A stretch of DNA of 64,000 nt from Vreelandella hamiltonii. Its GTDB lineage: Bacteria > Pseudomonadota > Gammaproteobacteria > Pseudomonadales > Halomonadaceae. Under the pieces are notes generated by a model. It did not search any database, was not told where the DNA came from, and saw only the letters and a list, made by a program, of their open reading frames with translations. How positions within the stretch are numbered: position 1 is the stretch's first letter; every line of letters begins with the position of its first letter. This document shows positions 8,756-18,144 of the stretch, one piece after another. Where the stretch lies: positions 1 through 64,000 of the forward strand of contig NZ_BMXN01000007.1 of assembly GCF_014651775.1 (NCBI RefSeq), given 5' to 3'. The position numbers were made by a program, and so were the translations under genes.

Positions 8756-10330
8756 ATGACGTCTGTAGATAACATTCATCGCAATACGATTGGCGCTGCG
8801 CTTGACCGCAGCGCGCGCAAGCATGCCCAGAAGCGGGCTTTGACGTTCGGCGAGCGTACGTGGAGTTATCAAGCGCTCAATAACGCGGCCAACCAGGTGG
8901 CAAATGCGCTGCTGGAAGCAGGGCTGGCGCCGGGCGACCGCCTGGCGGTATACGGTAAAAACTCGGATGCCTATGTGATCGCGTGGCTGGCCTGTAGCAA
9001 GGCGGGCCTGATTCACGTCCCTGTCAATTTTGCGCTGAGCAGTGACGAGCTTCGCTACATTCTGGAGCAGTCGGGCGCAAAAGGGGTACTGAGCGACGCG
9101 GTGCTAGGAGACAAGGTTCGCGCTGCCGTCGCGGGGCTGTCGCTGGTCGTCAACGGTACCCTGCAGGCGGAAGGGGCATCGCTTCAAGAAGACGCCTTCG
9201 ACGTACTGGCGTGTACCCACGGGGTTCATGCTTCTCAGGCTCATGCTGCCCATGGGCCAGACGTCGCGCTGGAGGGGGCCAGCGTTGCCCAGTTGTTATA
9301 TACCTCTGGTACCACGGCAGCGCCCAAGGCTGCCATCATGAGTCATCAAGCGCTCATGGCCGAGTACATGGCGTGCATGGTGGCGTTGGATATCCAGGCA
9401 GATGACGCCGTGCTGGCAGCGCTGCCCTTGTACCACTCGGCGCAAATGCACGTGTTTCTGATGCCTGCGCTACTGCTGGGAGCGCCCGTCATTCTGCTGG
9501 AGGCCCCCCTGCCGGAAAGCTGCCTGGCTGCCATTTCACAGCACCAAATCAGCTCTTTTTTTGCCCCTCCTACCGTGTGGATCAGTTTGTTACGGCACCC
9601 TCACTTCGATCAGTACGATCTCTCGAGCCTCAGAAAAGCCTATTACGGTGCCTCCATCATGCCGGTGCCGGTACTCGAAGAGATGCAGCAGCGCTTTCAG
9701 AGTGTGGGCCTTTACAACTGCTACGGACAGAGCGAAATAGCGCCCCTGGCGACTGTTTTGCGACCAGAAGAGCATGCCGAACGGCCGGCCTCTGCTGGAC
9801 GACCGATTCTCACGGTCGAAACGCGCATCGTCGATCTGGAGGGCAACGATGTTCCACCTGGAGAGCATGGGGAAATCGTCCATCGTTCTCCGCAGCTCAT
9901 GCTGGGCTACTGGGACAAACCCGAGATGACCGCGGAGGCATTTCAGGGAGGCTGGTTCCACTCTGGAGACGTGGGGTATGTCGATGAAGCGGGCTATTTG
10001 TACATCGTCGACCGTATCAAGGACGTGATCAATACCGGCGGTGTGCTGGTCGCCAGTCGAGAAGTGGAAGAGGTGCTGTTCAAGCACACGGCGGTTTCAG
10101 AGGTGGCGGTCGTGGGGCTACCCGATGACAAATGGATCGAGGCGATTACCGCGGTGGTGGTGCTCAAGGAGGGGCAAAACGCCAGTGAAGCGGAGCTGAT
10201 TCGACACGCCAAGGACCTGATCGCCCCTTACAAGGTACCCAAGCGGGTGATGTTTGCCGACGCACTGCCCAAGAGCACGGCAGGTAAAATTCTCAAGCGC
10301 CATCTGCGCCAGGCGCTGGGAGAGTCATGA
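8756..10330 (+). CDS. Acyl-CoA synthetase (AMP-forming)
   Basis: A 524 aa member of the ANL adenylate-forming superfamily that should activate a carboxylic acid to its CoA thioester. The phosphate-binding loop reads LLYTSGTTAAPKAAIMSH near residues 180-200; the usual PKG is PKA here, a modest departure. Further motifs are YNCYGQSEIAP, the adenine-binding GWFHSGDVGYVDEAGYLY and the C-terminal lysine in PKSTAGKILKR. It sits six bases after the binding-protein gene and overlaps the dehydrogenase by four bases, so it is part of one operon. Substrate unknown. Confidence 0.87.
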   Translation: MTSVDNIHRNTIGAALDRSARKHAQKRALTFGERTWSYQALNNAANQVANALLEAGLAPGDRLAVYGKNSDAYVIAWLACSKAGLIHVPVNFALSSDELRYILEQSGAKGVLSDAVLGDKVRAAVAGLSLVVNGTLQAEGASLQEDAFDVLACTHGVHASQAHAAHGPDVALEGASVAQLLYTSGTTAAPKAAIMSHQALMAEYMACMVALDIQADDAVLAALPLYHSAQMHVFLMPALLLGAPVILLEAPLPESCLAAISQHQISSFFAPPTVWISLLRHPHFDQYDLSSLRKAYYGASIMPVPVLEEMQQRFQSVGLYNCYGQSEIAPLATVLRPEEHAERPASAGRPILTVETRIVDLEGNDVPPGEHGEIVHRSPQLMLGYWDKPEMTAEAFQGGWFHSGDVGYVDEAGYLYIVDRIKDVINTGGVLVASREVEEVLFKHTAVSEVAVVGLPDDKWIEAITAVVVLKEGQNASEAELIRHAKDLIAPYKVPKRVMFADALPKSTAGKILKRHLRQALGES

Positions 10331-11472
10331 TGGACGACCAGGAGCTGGGGCTCTTTCAGCCCATGATTACCCGCTGTTTAGCACAGGAAGTAGCGCCTTT
10401 TTACCAGCAGTGGGAGGAGGCAGGAGAAATACCACGCTCCCTGTGGCTGGCGCTGGGGGCGGCAGGGCTGTTGGGTATTGACCTGGCAGAAGCGTACGGT
10501 GGCTCAGAGGCCGATATCGCCATCCCGCAAAGGGTGCTCGAAGAGATGTCTCGTCAGGGCTTTGGTGGCCTCGCCAGTGCTTACAACATCCACGCTAATA
10601 TCGTCATGCCGTATGTCCAGAAACTGGGGACACCTGAGCAGAAGGAAAAGTGGCTGCCGCGCATGGCCTTGGGGGAATGCCTGGGGGCCATTGCCATGAG
10701 CGAACCCCACGCCGGGAGTGATTTGGCCGCGATGAAAACCCGCGCCACGCGGGTAGAGGATGGCTGGTTGCTCAACGGTGGCAAGCTGTTCATCACCAAT
10801 GGTCAGGTGGCCGATCTGGTGATCGTGTGCGCAAAAACCGATCCCAGTGCCGGCGCCAAAGGGGTCTCGCTATTTTTAGTGGAAACGTCGCTGCCCGGCT
10901 TTTCCCGAGGTAAACCGATCAAGAAAATAGGCCAGCATGCCAGCGACACTGCGGAGCTGGCCTTTGATCAGTTGAAGTTGCCCGCAGACGCGCTATTGGG
11001 CAACGAGGGCGAAGGGTTTCTTTACCTCATGCAAGAGCTGCCTCGTGAGCGTTTGGGGGTGGGCGCCCAGGCCCTGGGGGCGATAGAAGGGGCGCTAGCG
11101 CTAACCCTCGAATACGTCACCCAGCGGGAAGCCTTCGGCCAGCGGCTTGCCGATTTTCAAAACACTCGCTTTACGCTGGCGCAGCTCAAAGCCCAGCTTG
11201 ACATGGCCCGGGCTTACTTCGAGCAGTGCATGGAGCGGTATCGGCAAGGCAGCATGAGCAGCACCGAGGCGGCGATTCTTAAATTACAGCTGAGCGAACT
11301 GCAGTGTCATGCGGTGGATCGCTGTCTGCAGCTGTTTGGTGGCTATGGCTACACTCATGAGTACCCCATTTCGCGCTTCTATCTCGATGCTCGGGTACAA
11401 ACCATTTATGCCGGCAGCTCCGAGATCATGAAAGAAGTGATTGCGCGCTCGCTGCTGGGCAAAGCCTCTTGA
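10327..11472 (+). CDS. Acyl-CoA dehydrogenase
   Basis: A 381 aa FAD-dependent enzyme that introduces a trans-2 double bond into an acyl-CoA. Family signatures are AIAMSEPHAGSDLAAMKT (FAD-binding), the QREAFGQRLADFQ segment and the C-terminal FGGYGYTHEYPISRFYLDAR with the YAGSSEIMKEVIAR flavin-site motif. The ATG overlaps the TGA of the ligase gene (ATGA), showing translational coupling. Electrons would pass to ETF, whose genes are not in the window. Chain-length or branched-chain preference cannot be read reliably. Confidence 0.9.
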   Translation: MMDDQELGLFQPMITRCLAQEVAPFYQQWEEAGEIPRSLWLALGAAGLLGIDLAEAYGGSEADIAIPQRVLEEMSRQGFGGLASAYNIHANIVMPYVQKLGTPEQKEKWLPRMALGECLGAIAMSEPHAGSDLAAMKTRATRVEDGWLLNGGKLFITNGQVADLVIVCAKTDPSAGAKGVSLFLVETSLPGFSRGKPIKKIGQHASDTAELAFDQLKLPADALLGNEGEGFLYLMQELPRERLGVGAQALGAIEGALALTLEYVTQREAFGQRLADFQNTRFTLAQLKAQLDMARAYFEQCMERYRQGSMSSTEAAILKLQLSELQCHAVDRCLQLFGGYGYTHEYPISRFYLDARVQTIYAGSSEIMKEVIARSLLGKAS

Positions 11473-11509
11473 GCAAGAGGTCCAAAAAAACGGTCGACAA
11501 GGAGTCTAT

Positions 11510-12694
11510 ATGCAGTTGGATAGCGTGGTGATTGTAGGGGGCGCGCGCACCGCCATCGGAGGGTTTGGCGGTTCGCTATCCGCCTTCGCCCCCCATGAGT
11601 TGGGCACCATCACTGCCGTGGAAGCCCTGCGCCGGGCCGGGGTGGAGGGCGCCGACATCGATCATTCGGTTTACGGCCATATCATCACTACTGGCCCGCA
11701 GGATGCCTATCTGGCCCGCCACATCGCACTCAGTGCAGGCGTTCCCAAAGAGGCCGGTGCCTTCAACGTTAATCGCCTGTGCGGCTCTGGCGTCCAGGCG
11801 GTGGTGTCTGCGGCTCAGCAGATTGTCTTGGGCGACAGTCGCCTCGCTTTGGCGGGCGGTGCCGAAAGCATGTCTCGCGGAGCCTACGTGTTGGCCCCGC
11901 AGGCGCGCCACGGTATTCGCATGGGGGATACCCGCATCGAGGATTTGACGCTTGGCGTGTTGAGTGACCCGTTCGGCAGTGGTCACATGGGAATCACCGC
12001 TGAAAATATCGCGCAGCAGTACGGTTTCAGCCGCGAGCAGTTGGATCAATTCGCCCTCGAGAGCCATCAAAAAGCAGCGCGGGCACTATCGGAAGGCCGC
12101 TTCGATGAGCAGATCGTGCCGGTAGAGGTGACCCGGGGCAAGCAGACGCTAACCTTTGCCCGTGATGAGCATGTTCGGGAAGACGTGGTGCTCAGTGATC
12201 TGGCCCGGCTGAAACCGGCTTTCAAGCGTGAAGGGGTCGTGACCGCAGGCAATGCCTCAGGGATCAACGATGGCGCCGCCACCCTCGTACTGGCCCATGC
12301 TGAAGAGGCCCGGAAACGAGGGCTCACCGTGCGTGCGCGGTTGCGGGTGGCCACCACGGCGGGCGTGGAACCATCACTGATGGGGTTGGGCCCCATTCCT
12401 GCCGTCAAGCGTTGCTTGCAGCAGGCTGGATTGACCATCCACGATATCGATGTGATCGAATCCAATGAAGCCTTTGCGGCCCAGGCCATGGCGGTGGCCA
12501 GCACGCTCGATTTTCCGCTGGAAAAGCTCAACCCCAATGGCGGTGCGGTCGCTCTTGGGCATCCGGTGGGGGCCACCGGCGCCATTTTGATCCTTAAAGC
12601 GCTGCATGAGCTGGAGCGCATTCAGGGGCGCTTTGGACTGATTACGCTCTGCATTGGTGGCGGGCAAGGTATCGCGCTACTGATCGAGCGTTAA
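11510..12694 (+). CDS. Acetyl-CoA acyltransferase (thiolase)
   Basis: A 394 aa thiolase that cleaves 3-ketoacyl-CoA with CoA, or condenses two acyl-CoAs. The nucleophilic cysteine is in NRLCGSGVQAVVSAA, the catalytic histidine in GGAVALGHPVGATGA and the second cysteine in ITLCIGGGQGIA. The ATG at 11510 follows AAGGAG; a reading from 11441 overlaps the dehydrogenase and adds unrelated residues. It resembles the BktB-type broad-specificity subgroup. It is the third enzyme gene of the operon, 37 bp after the dehydrogenase. Confidence 0.9.
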   Translation: MQLDSVVIVGGARTAIGGFGGSLSAFAPHELGTITAVEALRRAGVEGADIDHSVYGHIITTGPQDAYLARHIALSAGVPKEAGAFNVNRLCGSGVQAVVSAAQQIVLGDSRLALAGGAESMSRGAYVLAPQARHGIRMGDTRIEDLTLGVLSDPFGSGHMGITAENIAQQYGFSREQLDQFALESHQKAARALSEGRFDEQIVPVEVTRGKQTLTFARDEHVREDVVLSDLARLKPAFKREGVVTAGNASGINDGAATLVLAHAEEARKRGLTVRARLRVATTAGVEPSLMGLGPIPAVKRCLQQAGLTIHDIDVIESNEAFAAQAMAVASTLDFPLEKLNPNGGAVALGHPVGATGAILILKALHELERIQGRFGLITLCIGGGQGIALLIER

Positions 12695-12733
12695 GTTGCC
12701 CCAGACATCCAACAACAATCAAAGGTACGTTTT

Positions 12734-14395
12734 ATGCCGACGATAACGCCAAAACTGCTCCCTTCGACATCCTCCGCCACCAACCCTCCCATGCTGATCA
12801 AGGATCTGTTGGAGTCTGGCGTTCGCATGGCGGGCAATAATCAGATCGTGTACCGCGATCAAGGCCGTCACGACTACCGCCGTTTTCAAGAGCGTGTCCA
12901 TCAACTGGCTCATCTGTTGACGGCGCAGGGAGTGCAGGCAGGAGATGTGGTGGCGGTGATGGATTGGGATAGCCACCGCTATCTGGAATGCTTTTTCGCC
13001 ATTCCCATGATAGGCGCGGTGCTGCACACGGTGAACGTCCGCCTGGCACCCGAACAGATTCTCTACACCATGCAGCATGCGGAAGACGTCTTCGTGCTGG
13101 TGCATGAGGACTTCGTGCCTCTGCTGGAACCGCTGGCGCAGCAACTGCCCGATATTCGTGGCTACGTGCTTTGTCAGGAAGAGCGCCGTGACGTCTCGAC
13201 GTCGCTGCGATTGGTGGGGGAGTTCGAAGCCCTGCTGGCTGACCAGCCCAGCCATTATGATTTCCCCACGTTCGATGAAAATGGCGTGGCCACGCTGTTC
13301 TACACGACCGGCACGACCGGCACGACCGGCAACCCGAAAGGGGTGTTCTTTACTCACCGTCAGCTGGTGTTGCACACGCTGGGCGAGGCCAGCACGTTCC
13401 AGGCGCCTGGCTTCGAGCTGTTGAACCGAGACAAGGTGTATATGCCCATTACGCCGATGTTTCACGTGCATGCCTGGGGCGTCCCTTACACCGCCACGCT
13501 GCTGGGCGCGACGCAAGTGTACCCGGGCAAATACGAGCCGGAGATGCTGGTGAAGCTGCTGGTCAGTGAAAAGGTCGATTTTTCCCACTGCGTACCGACA
13601 CTGCTCAACATGGTGGTGAGCGCGGAGGCCATCGCGACGAAAAAAGTCGATTTGACTGGCTGGAAAGTGCTGGTCGGAGGCAGCGCCTTGACCCAGGCGT
13701 TGGCAAGCCGTGCCTGGGCGCTGGGGATCGACACCCGCAGCGCTTACGGCATGTCGGAAACGTGTCCTCTGCTCACTGCCGATATCTTGCCGAAGGAGGT
13801 CGCGGAGGCTGACTTCGAAAGCCAGCTTCCCTGGCGCTGCAAGGCCGGTCTTCCGGTGCCGTTCGTGCGGCTGCAGGTGGTCGATGTGGACGGTCAACCG
13901 CTTCCTCATGATGGCCAGAGTGTGGGGGAAGTACGCGTACAAGCGCCCTGGCTCACCCAGGCTTACTACAAGGAAGAGACGCGTAGCGAAGAGCTATGGC
14001 GAGATGGGTGGTTACACACCGGGGATGTGGGGTCGCTGGATGCGCATGGCTTTTTGGCCATTAGTGATCGCATCAAGGACGTCATCAAGACCGGTGGCGA
14101 GTGGCTGTCCTCCCTGGAGCTGGAAAGCTATATCAGTCAATGCCCCGGCGTCGCTGAAGTGGCGGTCATCGGCGTGGCGGATGACAAGTGGGGGGAGCGT
14201 CCCGCAGCGCTCGTCGTACCCAGCGACCTCAATCGGCCGCCTACCGTCGAGGCGATTCAGGGTTTCATGGAGCAGTTCGTGGCGCAGGGCAAGCTCAACC
14301 GTTGGGGAGTGCCTTCATTGATACGTTTCGTCGATGAAATACCCAAGACCAGCGTAGGCAAACTGGATAAAAAACGTATCCGTACAGAGATCTAG
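12734..14395 (+). CDS. Fatty-acid-CoA ligase, AlkK type
   Basis: A 553 aa ANL-superfamily ligase resembling medium-chain acyl-CoA ligase AlkK. Motifs: YGMSETCPLL, GWLHTGDVGSLDAHGFLAI, DRIKDVIKTGGEW and the C-terminal lysine region PKTSVGKLDKKRIR. The phosphate-binding loop is unusual: YTTGTTGTTGNPKGVFF instead of YTTGTTGNPKG, caused by a third copy of a 9-base unit (13304-13330). If real, this adds three residues to the loop that grips ATP. It lies 39 bp after the thiolase and ends the operon. Activity of this variant is uncertain. Confidence 0.87.
   Translation: MPTITPKLLPSTSSATNPPMLIKDLLESGVRMAGNNQIVYRDQGRHDYRRFQERVHQLAHLLTAQGVQAGDVVAVMDWDSHRYLECFFAIPMIGAVLHTVNVRLAPEQILYTMQHAEDVFVLVHEDFVPLLEPLAQQLPDIRGYVLCQEERRDVSTSLRLVGEFEALLADQPSHYDFPTFDENGVATLFYTTGTTGTTGNPKGVFFTHRQLVLHTLGEASTFQAPGFELLNRDKVYMPITPMFHVHAWGVPYTATLLGATQVYPGKYEPEMLVKLLVSEKVDFSHCVPTLLNMVVSAEAIATKKVDLTGWKVLVGGSALTQALASRAWALGIDTRSAYGMSETCPLLTADILPKEVAEADFESQLPWRCKAGLPVPFVRLQVVDVDGQPLPHDGQSVGEVRVQAPWLTQAYYKEETRSEELWRDGWLHTGDVGSLDAHGFLAISDRIKDVIKTGGEWLSSLELESYISQCPGVAEVAVIGVADDKWGERPAALVVPSDLNRPPTVEAIQGFMEQFVAQGKLNRWGVPSLIRFVDEIPKTSVGKLDKKRIRTEI
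13304..13330 (+). repeat. Three tandem copies of a 9-base unit in the ligase P-loop
   Basis: The unit ACGACCGGC occurs at 13304-13312, 13313-13321 and 13322-13330, each encoding T-T-G. Two copies would give the family consensus, so the third looks like a slippage duplication. Confidence 0.9.
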
Positions 14396-14399
14396 CGGC

Positions 14400-15413
14400 T
14401 CAGAGCGCGGTGCCTGCTGTCTGCGCTTTGCGGTAGGCGGCAGGCGAATTGCCGGTCCATTGCTTGAAGGCTCGGCTGAAGCAGGCCTGGTCCTCGAAGC
14501 CGAGGGTTTCGGCCAGTGTGGAGAGCGGCTCCCTGCTGCGGGTCAATACCTGAATGGCCACGTCCCGCCGATACTCGTCCTTTACCGCCTGAAAGTGGGT
14601 GCCCTCTGCCTGCAAGTGGCGTGACAGAGTACGGACGGACACGTGCAGCGCATTGGCCACGTCGTGAATGGTGCTGGAAGAGAGTCGGTGGCGGTGCAGA
14701 TACTCCCGCACGCGATGGGTGGCGATACGGTCTTCGAAAGAGACATAAAACCAGTCTGCTGGCGCACGCTGCAAAAAAGCCCCGAGGTGCTGCTTGCGTT
14801 GTCGGACGGGATGTTCCAGAAAAGCCGTATCGAAATAGACCGCCGTTTTCGGCTGGTTGAAGGTCACCTTGCCTGGATAAAAATAGAGATAGTCAGCTCG
14901 ATGGGCGGGTTGCGGATAGCTGCACTCCATCAATATGGGCGGGATTTTTCGCGCGATCAGCCAGGAAGCAATGCCGTGAAAGAGCTTCAACATCAGCTCA
15001 TGCACCAGAATGTGGCTACCCTGAAGCGGTTTGTGCTCCTCGAGGGCCATACGAGCCAAGTCGCCCTCCACGGAAAAACAATAGCCAAAGTCATCCAGCA
15101 CAATACGAAAAAACTGGGTGCAGCGATGTAGTGCGATACGCAGCGTGGGAGCATCCAGCATGCTGAGGCACAGCAGCTTGAGGGTGCCGCAGCGCAGCGG
15201 CCGAGAGAAAAAACCGGGCGTCTCATCGTCGAGCTCCACCGCCAGAAGCCGGTAAAGCTGGGCAAACTGTTCCACCGTTACACGGCCATTGGGAGCCTCG
15301 AGCAAGAACGGGGAAATGCCAGACAGCATCAAATAACGCGTGGCCGCTTGCCCGGTGGGAGCCAGGCCACGAAACAGCTCGTTGACAAAGTGCATGGAGA
15401 CGGTAACGGTCAC
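14400..15413 (-). CDS. AraC family transcriptional regulator, OruR-like
   Basis: About 337 aa with an N-terminal arabinose-binding-like effector domain (THFV-type start, GRVTVEQFAQLYRLL) and a C-terminal double helix-turn-helix AraC domain (HDVANALHVSVRTLSRHLQ, then LAETLGFEDQACFSRAFKQW). I chose the GTG at 15413 because AGGGTGG lies just before it; GTG at 15437 and ATG at 15395 are alternatives. The stop is four bases from the end of the convergent ligase gene. Its position after the acyl-CoA cluster suggests it activates that cluster; this is inference. Confidence 0.86.
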   Translation of the reverse strand: MTVTVSMHFVNELFRGLAPTGQAATRYLMLSGISPFLLEAPNGRVTVEQFAQLYRLLAVELDDETPGFFSRPLRCGTLKLLCLSMLDAPTLRIALHRCTQFFRIVLDDFGYCFSVEGDLARMALEEHKPLQGSHILVHELMLKLFHGIASWLIARKIPPILMECSYPQPAHRADYLYFYPGKVTFNQPKTAVYFDTAFLEHPVRQRKQHLGAFLQRAPADWFYVSFEDRIATHRVREYLHRHRLSSSTIHDVANALHVSVRTLSRHLQAEGTHFQAVKDEYRRDVAIQVLTRSREPLSTLAETLGFEDQACFSRAFKQWTGNSPAAYRKAQTAGTAL

Positions 15414-15566
15414 GCTTTTCCACCCTGTAAGTGCCACAAGACAGCCGTAGGCGTTGCCCCTTTTACGCTGGACGTTAGCACGTTGTACCGTCGGGCTCTA
15501 TATGAGTGCACCGTTACAGGGATCCATGCGTTACACTGTGCGCCTCACGACGAAGGAGGACACTGC

Positions 15567-17486
15567 GTGACCCTGTTACGACTCGAACAGCTGCAACTCG
15601 CTTACGGCACCCAGGTACTATTGAATCGCGCCGACCTCACGGTTGAAAAGGGCGAGCGGTTGGCGCTGGTCGGGCGCAACGGCACCGGTAAATCCACCCT
15701 GTTGAAACTCGTGGCAGGCGACATCCAAGCGGACGACGGCACCATCTGGCGCGCGCCGGGGCTGAAAATCGGCGTGCTGGCCCAGGAGCTGCCCGAATCA
15801 TCGGGCATGACGATTTTTGACATGGTGGCCCAGGGGCTGCCCGAAGCGGGCGAGCTGCTGTCGGAATACCAGCATCTGATCAACGACCCCGACCCGGACA
15901 TGAACCGCATGGCCACGCTGCAAACGCGGCTGGAAGCGATTGATGGCTGGTCGTTCCATCAGCGTATCGACGTGGTGCTGACGCGCCTGGGCCTGCCGCC
16001 CGAAGCGGAGATGAGCGCGCTTTCCGGTGGCTGGCGTCGTCGCGTGGCGCTGGCCAGGGCGCTGGTGTCGGAACCGGACTTGCTGCTGCTGGATGAGCCC
16101 ACCAACCACCTGGATCTGGATACGATTGCGTGGCTGGAAGAGCAACTGCTGGCGTTCAATGGCGCCGTGCTGCTGATCACCCACGACCGTGCCTTTCTGT
16201 CGAAGTTGGCCACCCATATTCTGGAACTGGACCGTGGCAAGCTGGGCCGCTACCCCGGCGTGTACGCGGAGTATCAAGAGCGCAAGCAGCACGAGCTGGA
16301 AATCGAATCGCGTGAAAATGCGCTGTTCGACAAGAAGCTGGCCCAGGAGGAGACCTGGATCCGTCAAGGAATCAAGGCGCGCCGAACCCGTAACGAAGGG
16401 CGCGTGCGGGCTCTGGAAGCGATGCGCAATGAGCGCAGCCAGCGCCGTGAGCGCCAGGGCACGGCCAACCTGACCGTGGACAGCGGCGAGCGCACGGGCA
16501 AGCGGGTGGTCGAGCTCAAGGGCGTTAGCCAGTATTTTGGCGACGGCACCATCTTGCGCAACGTCAATCTGGAAGTCATGCGCGGCGACCGTATCGGTTT
16601 CCTGGGTCGCAATGGCGCGGGCAAGACCACGCTGTTGAAAATCCTGCTGGGAGAGCTTGCTCCAAGCGAAGGCAGCGTGCAGCTGGGCACCAACCTGAAG
16701 GTGGCCTACTTTGACCAGCTTCGGGCGGGGCTGGAGCTGGAGAAAACCGTTTACGACAACGTGGCGCAGGGCAGTGATCGGGTCTCTGTCGGCGGCAAGG
16801 ACCGCCATGTGATGAGCTACTTGCAGGATTTCCTGTTCACGCCGGATCGTGTGCGTCAGCCGGTCAAGGCGCTGTCGGGGGGCGAGTCCAACCGCCTGCT
16901 GCTGGCCAAGCTGTTCACCCAGCCTGCCAACGTGCTGGTGCTCGATGAGCCCACCAACGACCTGGACATGGAAACCCTGGAGCTGCTCGAAGAGCTGCTG
17001 CTCGACTTCGATGGCACGCTGCTGCTGGTCTCCCACGACCGTACCTTCATGGATAACGTGGTGACCAGCATGCTGGCCTTCGAAGGGGAAGGGCGCGTGC
17101 GCGAGTACGTGGGTGGCTACACCGACTGGATTCGACAAGGTGGCAAGCTGCCCCCGGCCCCTTGGGAGGGTGCTGCCCGCCAGCAGACGGAGCCGACATC
17201 GGCACCTGCACCAGAAGTGGTCGAAAAACCTGTCAACGAGCCTGCCAGGAAGTCCGTGAAGCTCTCCTACAAGCTGCAGCGAGAGCTGGATGCGCTGCCT
17301 GCCGAAATAGAGCGGTTGGAGCAGGCAGTCGAGACGCTTGAGCAGGAAGTGGGCGATCCGGGGTTTTACCAGCAGGAAGCTACCGCCGTGACTGCCAGGC
17401 TGCAAGCCCTGGAAAAAGTGCAGCAGTCGCTAGAAACGGCAATGGAGCGCTGGATGGAGCTGGAGGCGATGGCGAACGGCGAATAG
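15567..17486 (+). CDS. uup: ABC-F family ATPase Uup
   Basis: A 639 aa cytoplasmic ABC-F protein with two ATPase domains and no membrane part, the length of E. coli Uup. Walker A motifs GRNGTGKSTLLKL and GRNGAGKTTLLKI, signatures LSGGWRRRVALA and LSGGESNRLLLA, and Walker B LLLDEPTNHLD and LVLDEPTNDLD are present. The C-terminal coiled coil (about residues 570-635) is the DNA/ribosome-contacting arm of Uup. ABC-F proteins act on the ribosome; Uup also affects precise excision of transposons in E. coli. The GTG start at 15567 follows AAGGAGGA. Confidence 0.92.
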   Translation: MTLLRLEQLQLAYGTQVLLNRADLTVEKGERLALVGRNGTGKSTLLKLVAGDIQADDGTIWRAPGLKIGVLAQELPESSGMTIFDMVAQGLPEAGELLSEYQHLINDPDPDMNRMATLQTRLEAIDGWSFHQRIDVVLTRLGLPPEAEMSALSGGWRRRVALARALVSEPDLLLLDEPTNHLDLDTIAWLEEQLLAFNGAVLLITHDRAFLSKLATHILELDRGKLGRYPGVYAEYQERKQHELEIESRENALFDKKLAQEETWIRQGIKARRTRNEGRVRALEAMRNERSQRRERQGTANLTVDSGERTGKRVVELKGVSQYFGDGTILRNVNLEVMRGDRIGFLGRNGAGKTTLLKILLGELAPSEGSVQLGTNLKVAYFDQLRAGLELEKTVYDNVAQGSDRVSVGGKDRHVMSYLQDFLFTPDRVRQPVKALSGGESNRLLLAKLFTQPANVLVLDEPTNDLDMETLELLEELLLDFDGTLLLVSHDRTFMDNVVTSMLAFEGEGRVREYVGGYTDWIRQGGKLPPAPWEGAARQQTEPTSAPAPEVVEKPVNEPARKSVKLSYKLQRELDALPAEIERLEQAVETLEQEVGDPGFYQQEATAVTARLQALEKVQQSLETAMERWMELEAMANGE

Positions 17487-17501
17487 CCTTCAATGCGCTA
17501 C

Positions 17502-17526
17502 AAAAAAGGCCCCGTAAGGGGCCTTT
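17502..17526 (-). terminator. Shared terminator of uspA and uup
   Basis: Perfect 9-bp stem AAAGGCCCC (17505-17513) with GGGGCCTTT (17518-17526) and a GTAA loop. The six A at 17502-17507 give a T-run on the minus strand, best for uspA; the plus-strand side has three T. Confidence 0.85.
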
Positions 17527-17550
17527 GGCGTTAGGGTCGGTCATGGCCGA

Positions 17551-18003
17551 TCACTCGTCGCTTTTTTCGCCTTTCTTGCCGACGCGCACGGCCAGCACGT
17601 CGCACTGGGCGCCATGTAGCACGCCGGTGGACGTAGAGCCCAGTAGCAGGGCAAAGCCGTGGCGGCCGTGGGAACCCACCACGATGAGATCCACATTGTG
17701 CTCATCGGCAAAGCGATGGATCTCGGTATCGGGCATGCCCACCACCACGTGCTGGTCGGCGGGCTCGACGTGCGGAGCGGCAATGTCGGCCAGACGCTTT
17801 TTCGCGTGGTCGTCCAGCTGGTCCTGAATGCTGGTCAGATCCATGGGTATGTCGCCACCGTAGGCGAAGCCCAGCGGCTCCAGCGTGTGCATGATCGAGA
17901 GCTTGGCGCCGTTATTGCGTTCGGCAATCGCCACGGCGCGTTCAAGGATCTTGTGCGAGTCCTTGGTGAGGTCGACGGCGACCAGAATGTGGTGATAGCT
18001 CAT
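17551..18003 (-). CDS. Universal stress protein UspA family
   Basis: A 150 aa single-domain Usp protein. It begins YHHILVAVDLT, the usual first strand with the Asp that contacts ATP, and keeps the ATP-binding G-2X-G-9X-G pattern in GSHGRHGFALLLGSTSTG, so it belongs to the nucleotide-binding subgroup. Usp proteins help survival under starvation and stress; the precise partner is unknown. It is monocistronic and convergent with uup. Confidence 0.9.
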   Translation of the reverse strand: MSYHHILVAVDLTKDSHKILERAVAIAERNNGAKLSIMHTLEPLGFAYGGDIPMDLTSIQDQLDDHAKKRLADIAAPHVEPADQHVVVGMPDTEIHRFADEHNVDLIVVGSHGRHGFALLLGSTSTGVLHGAQCDVLAVRVGKKGEKSDE

Positions 18004-18144
18004 GGCGTATCTCCTTGGTGGTATTTAACAAAGAGAAGCTTCGTTAGATAACCTTACTTTAGGCCGGGTAGTGGCGCTGCACAACGACCTGGATCATGGT
18101 TTTTTGCAATCGTTGCCCTGCACGGCAATGCAAGAGGTGGCTAA

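Noticed and set aside
15798..17405. A 535-codon minus-strand frame opposite uup
   Set aside because: Shadow of the ABC-F gene, which has complete Walker motifs.
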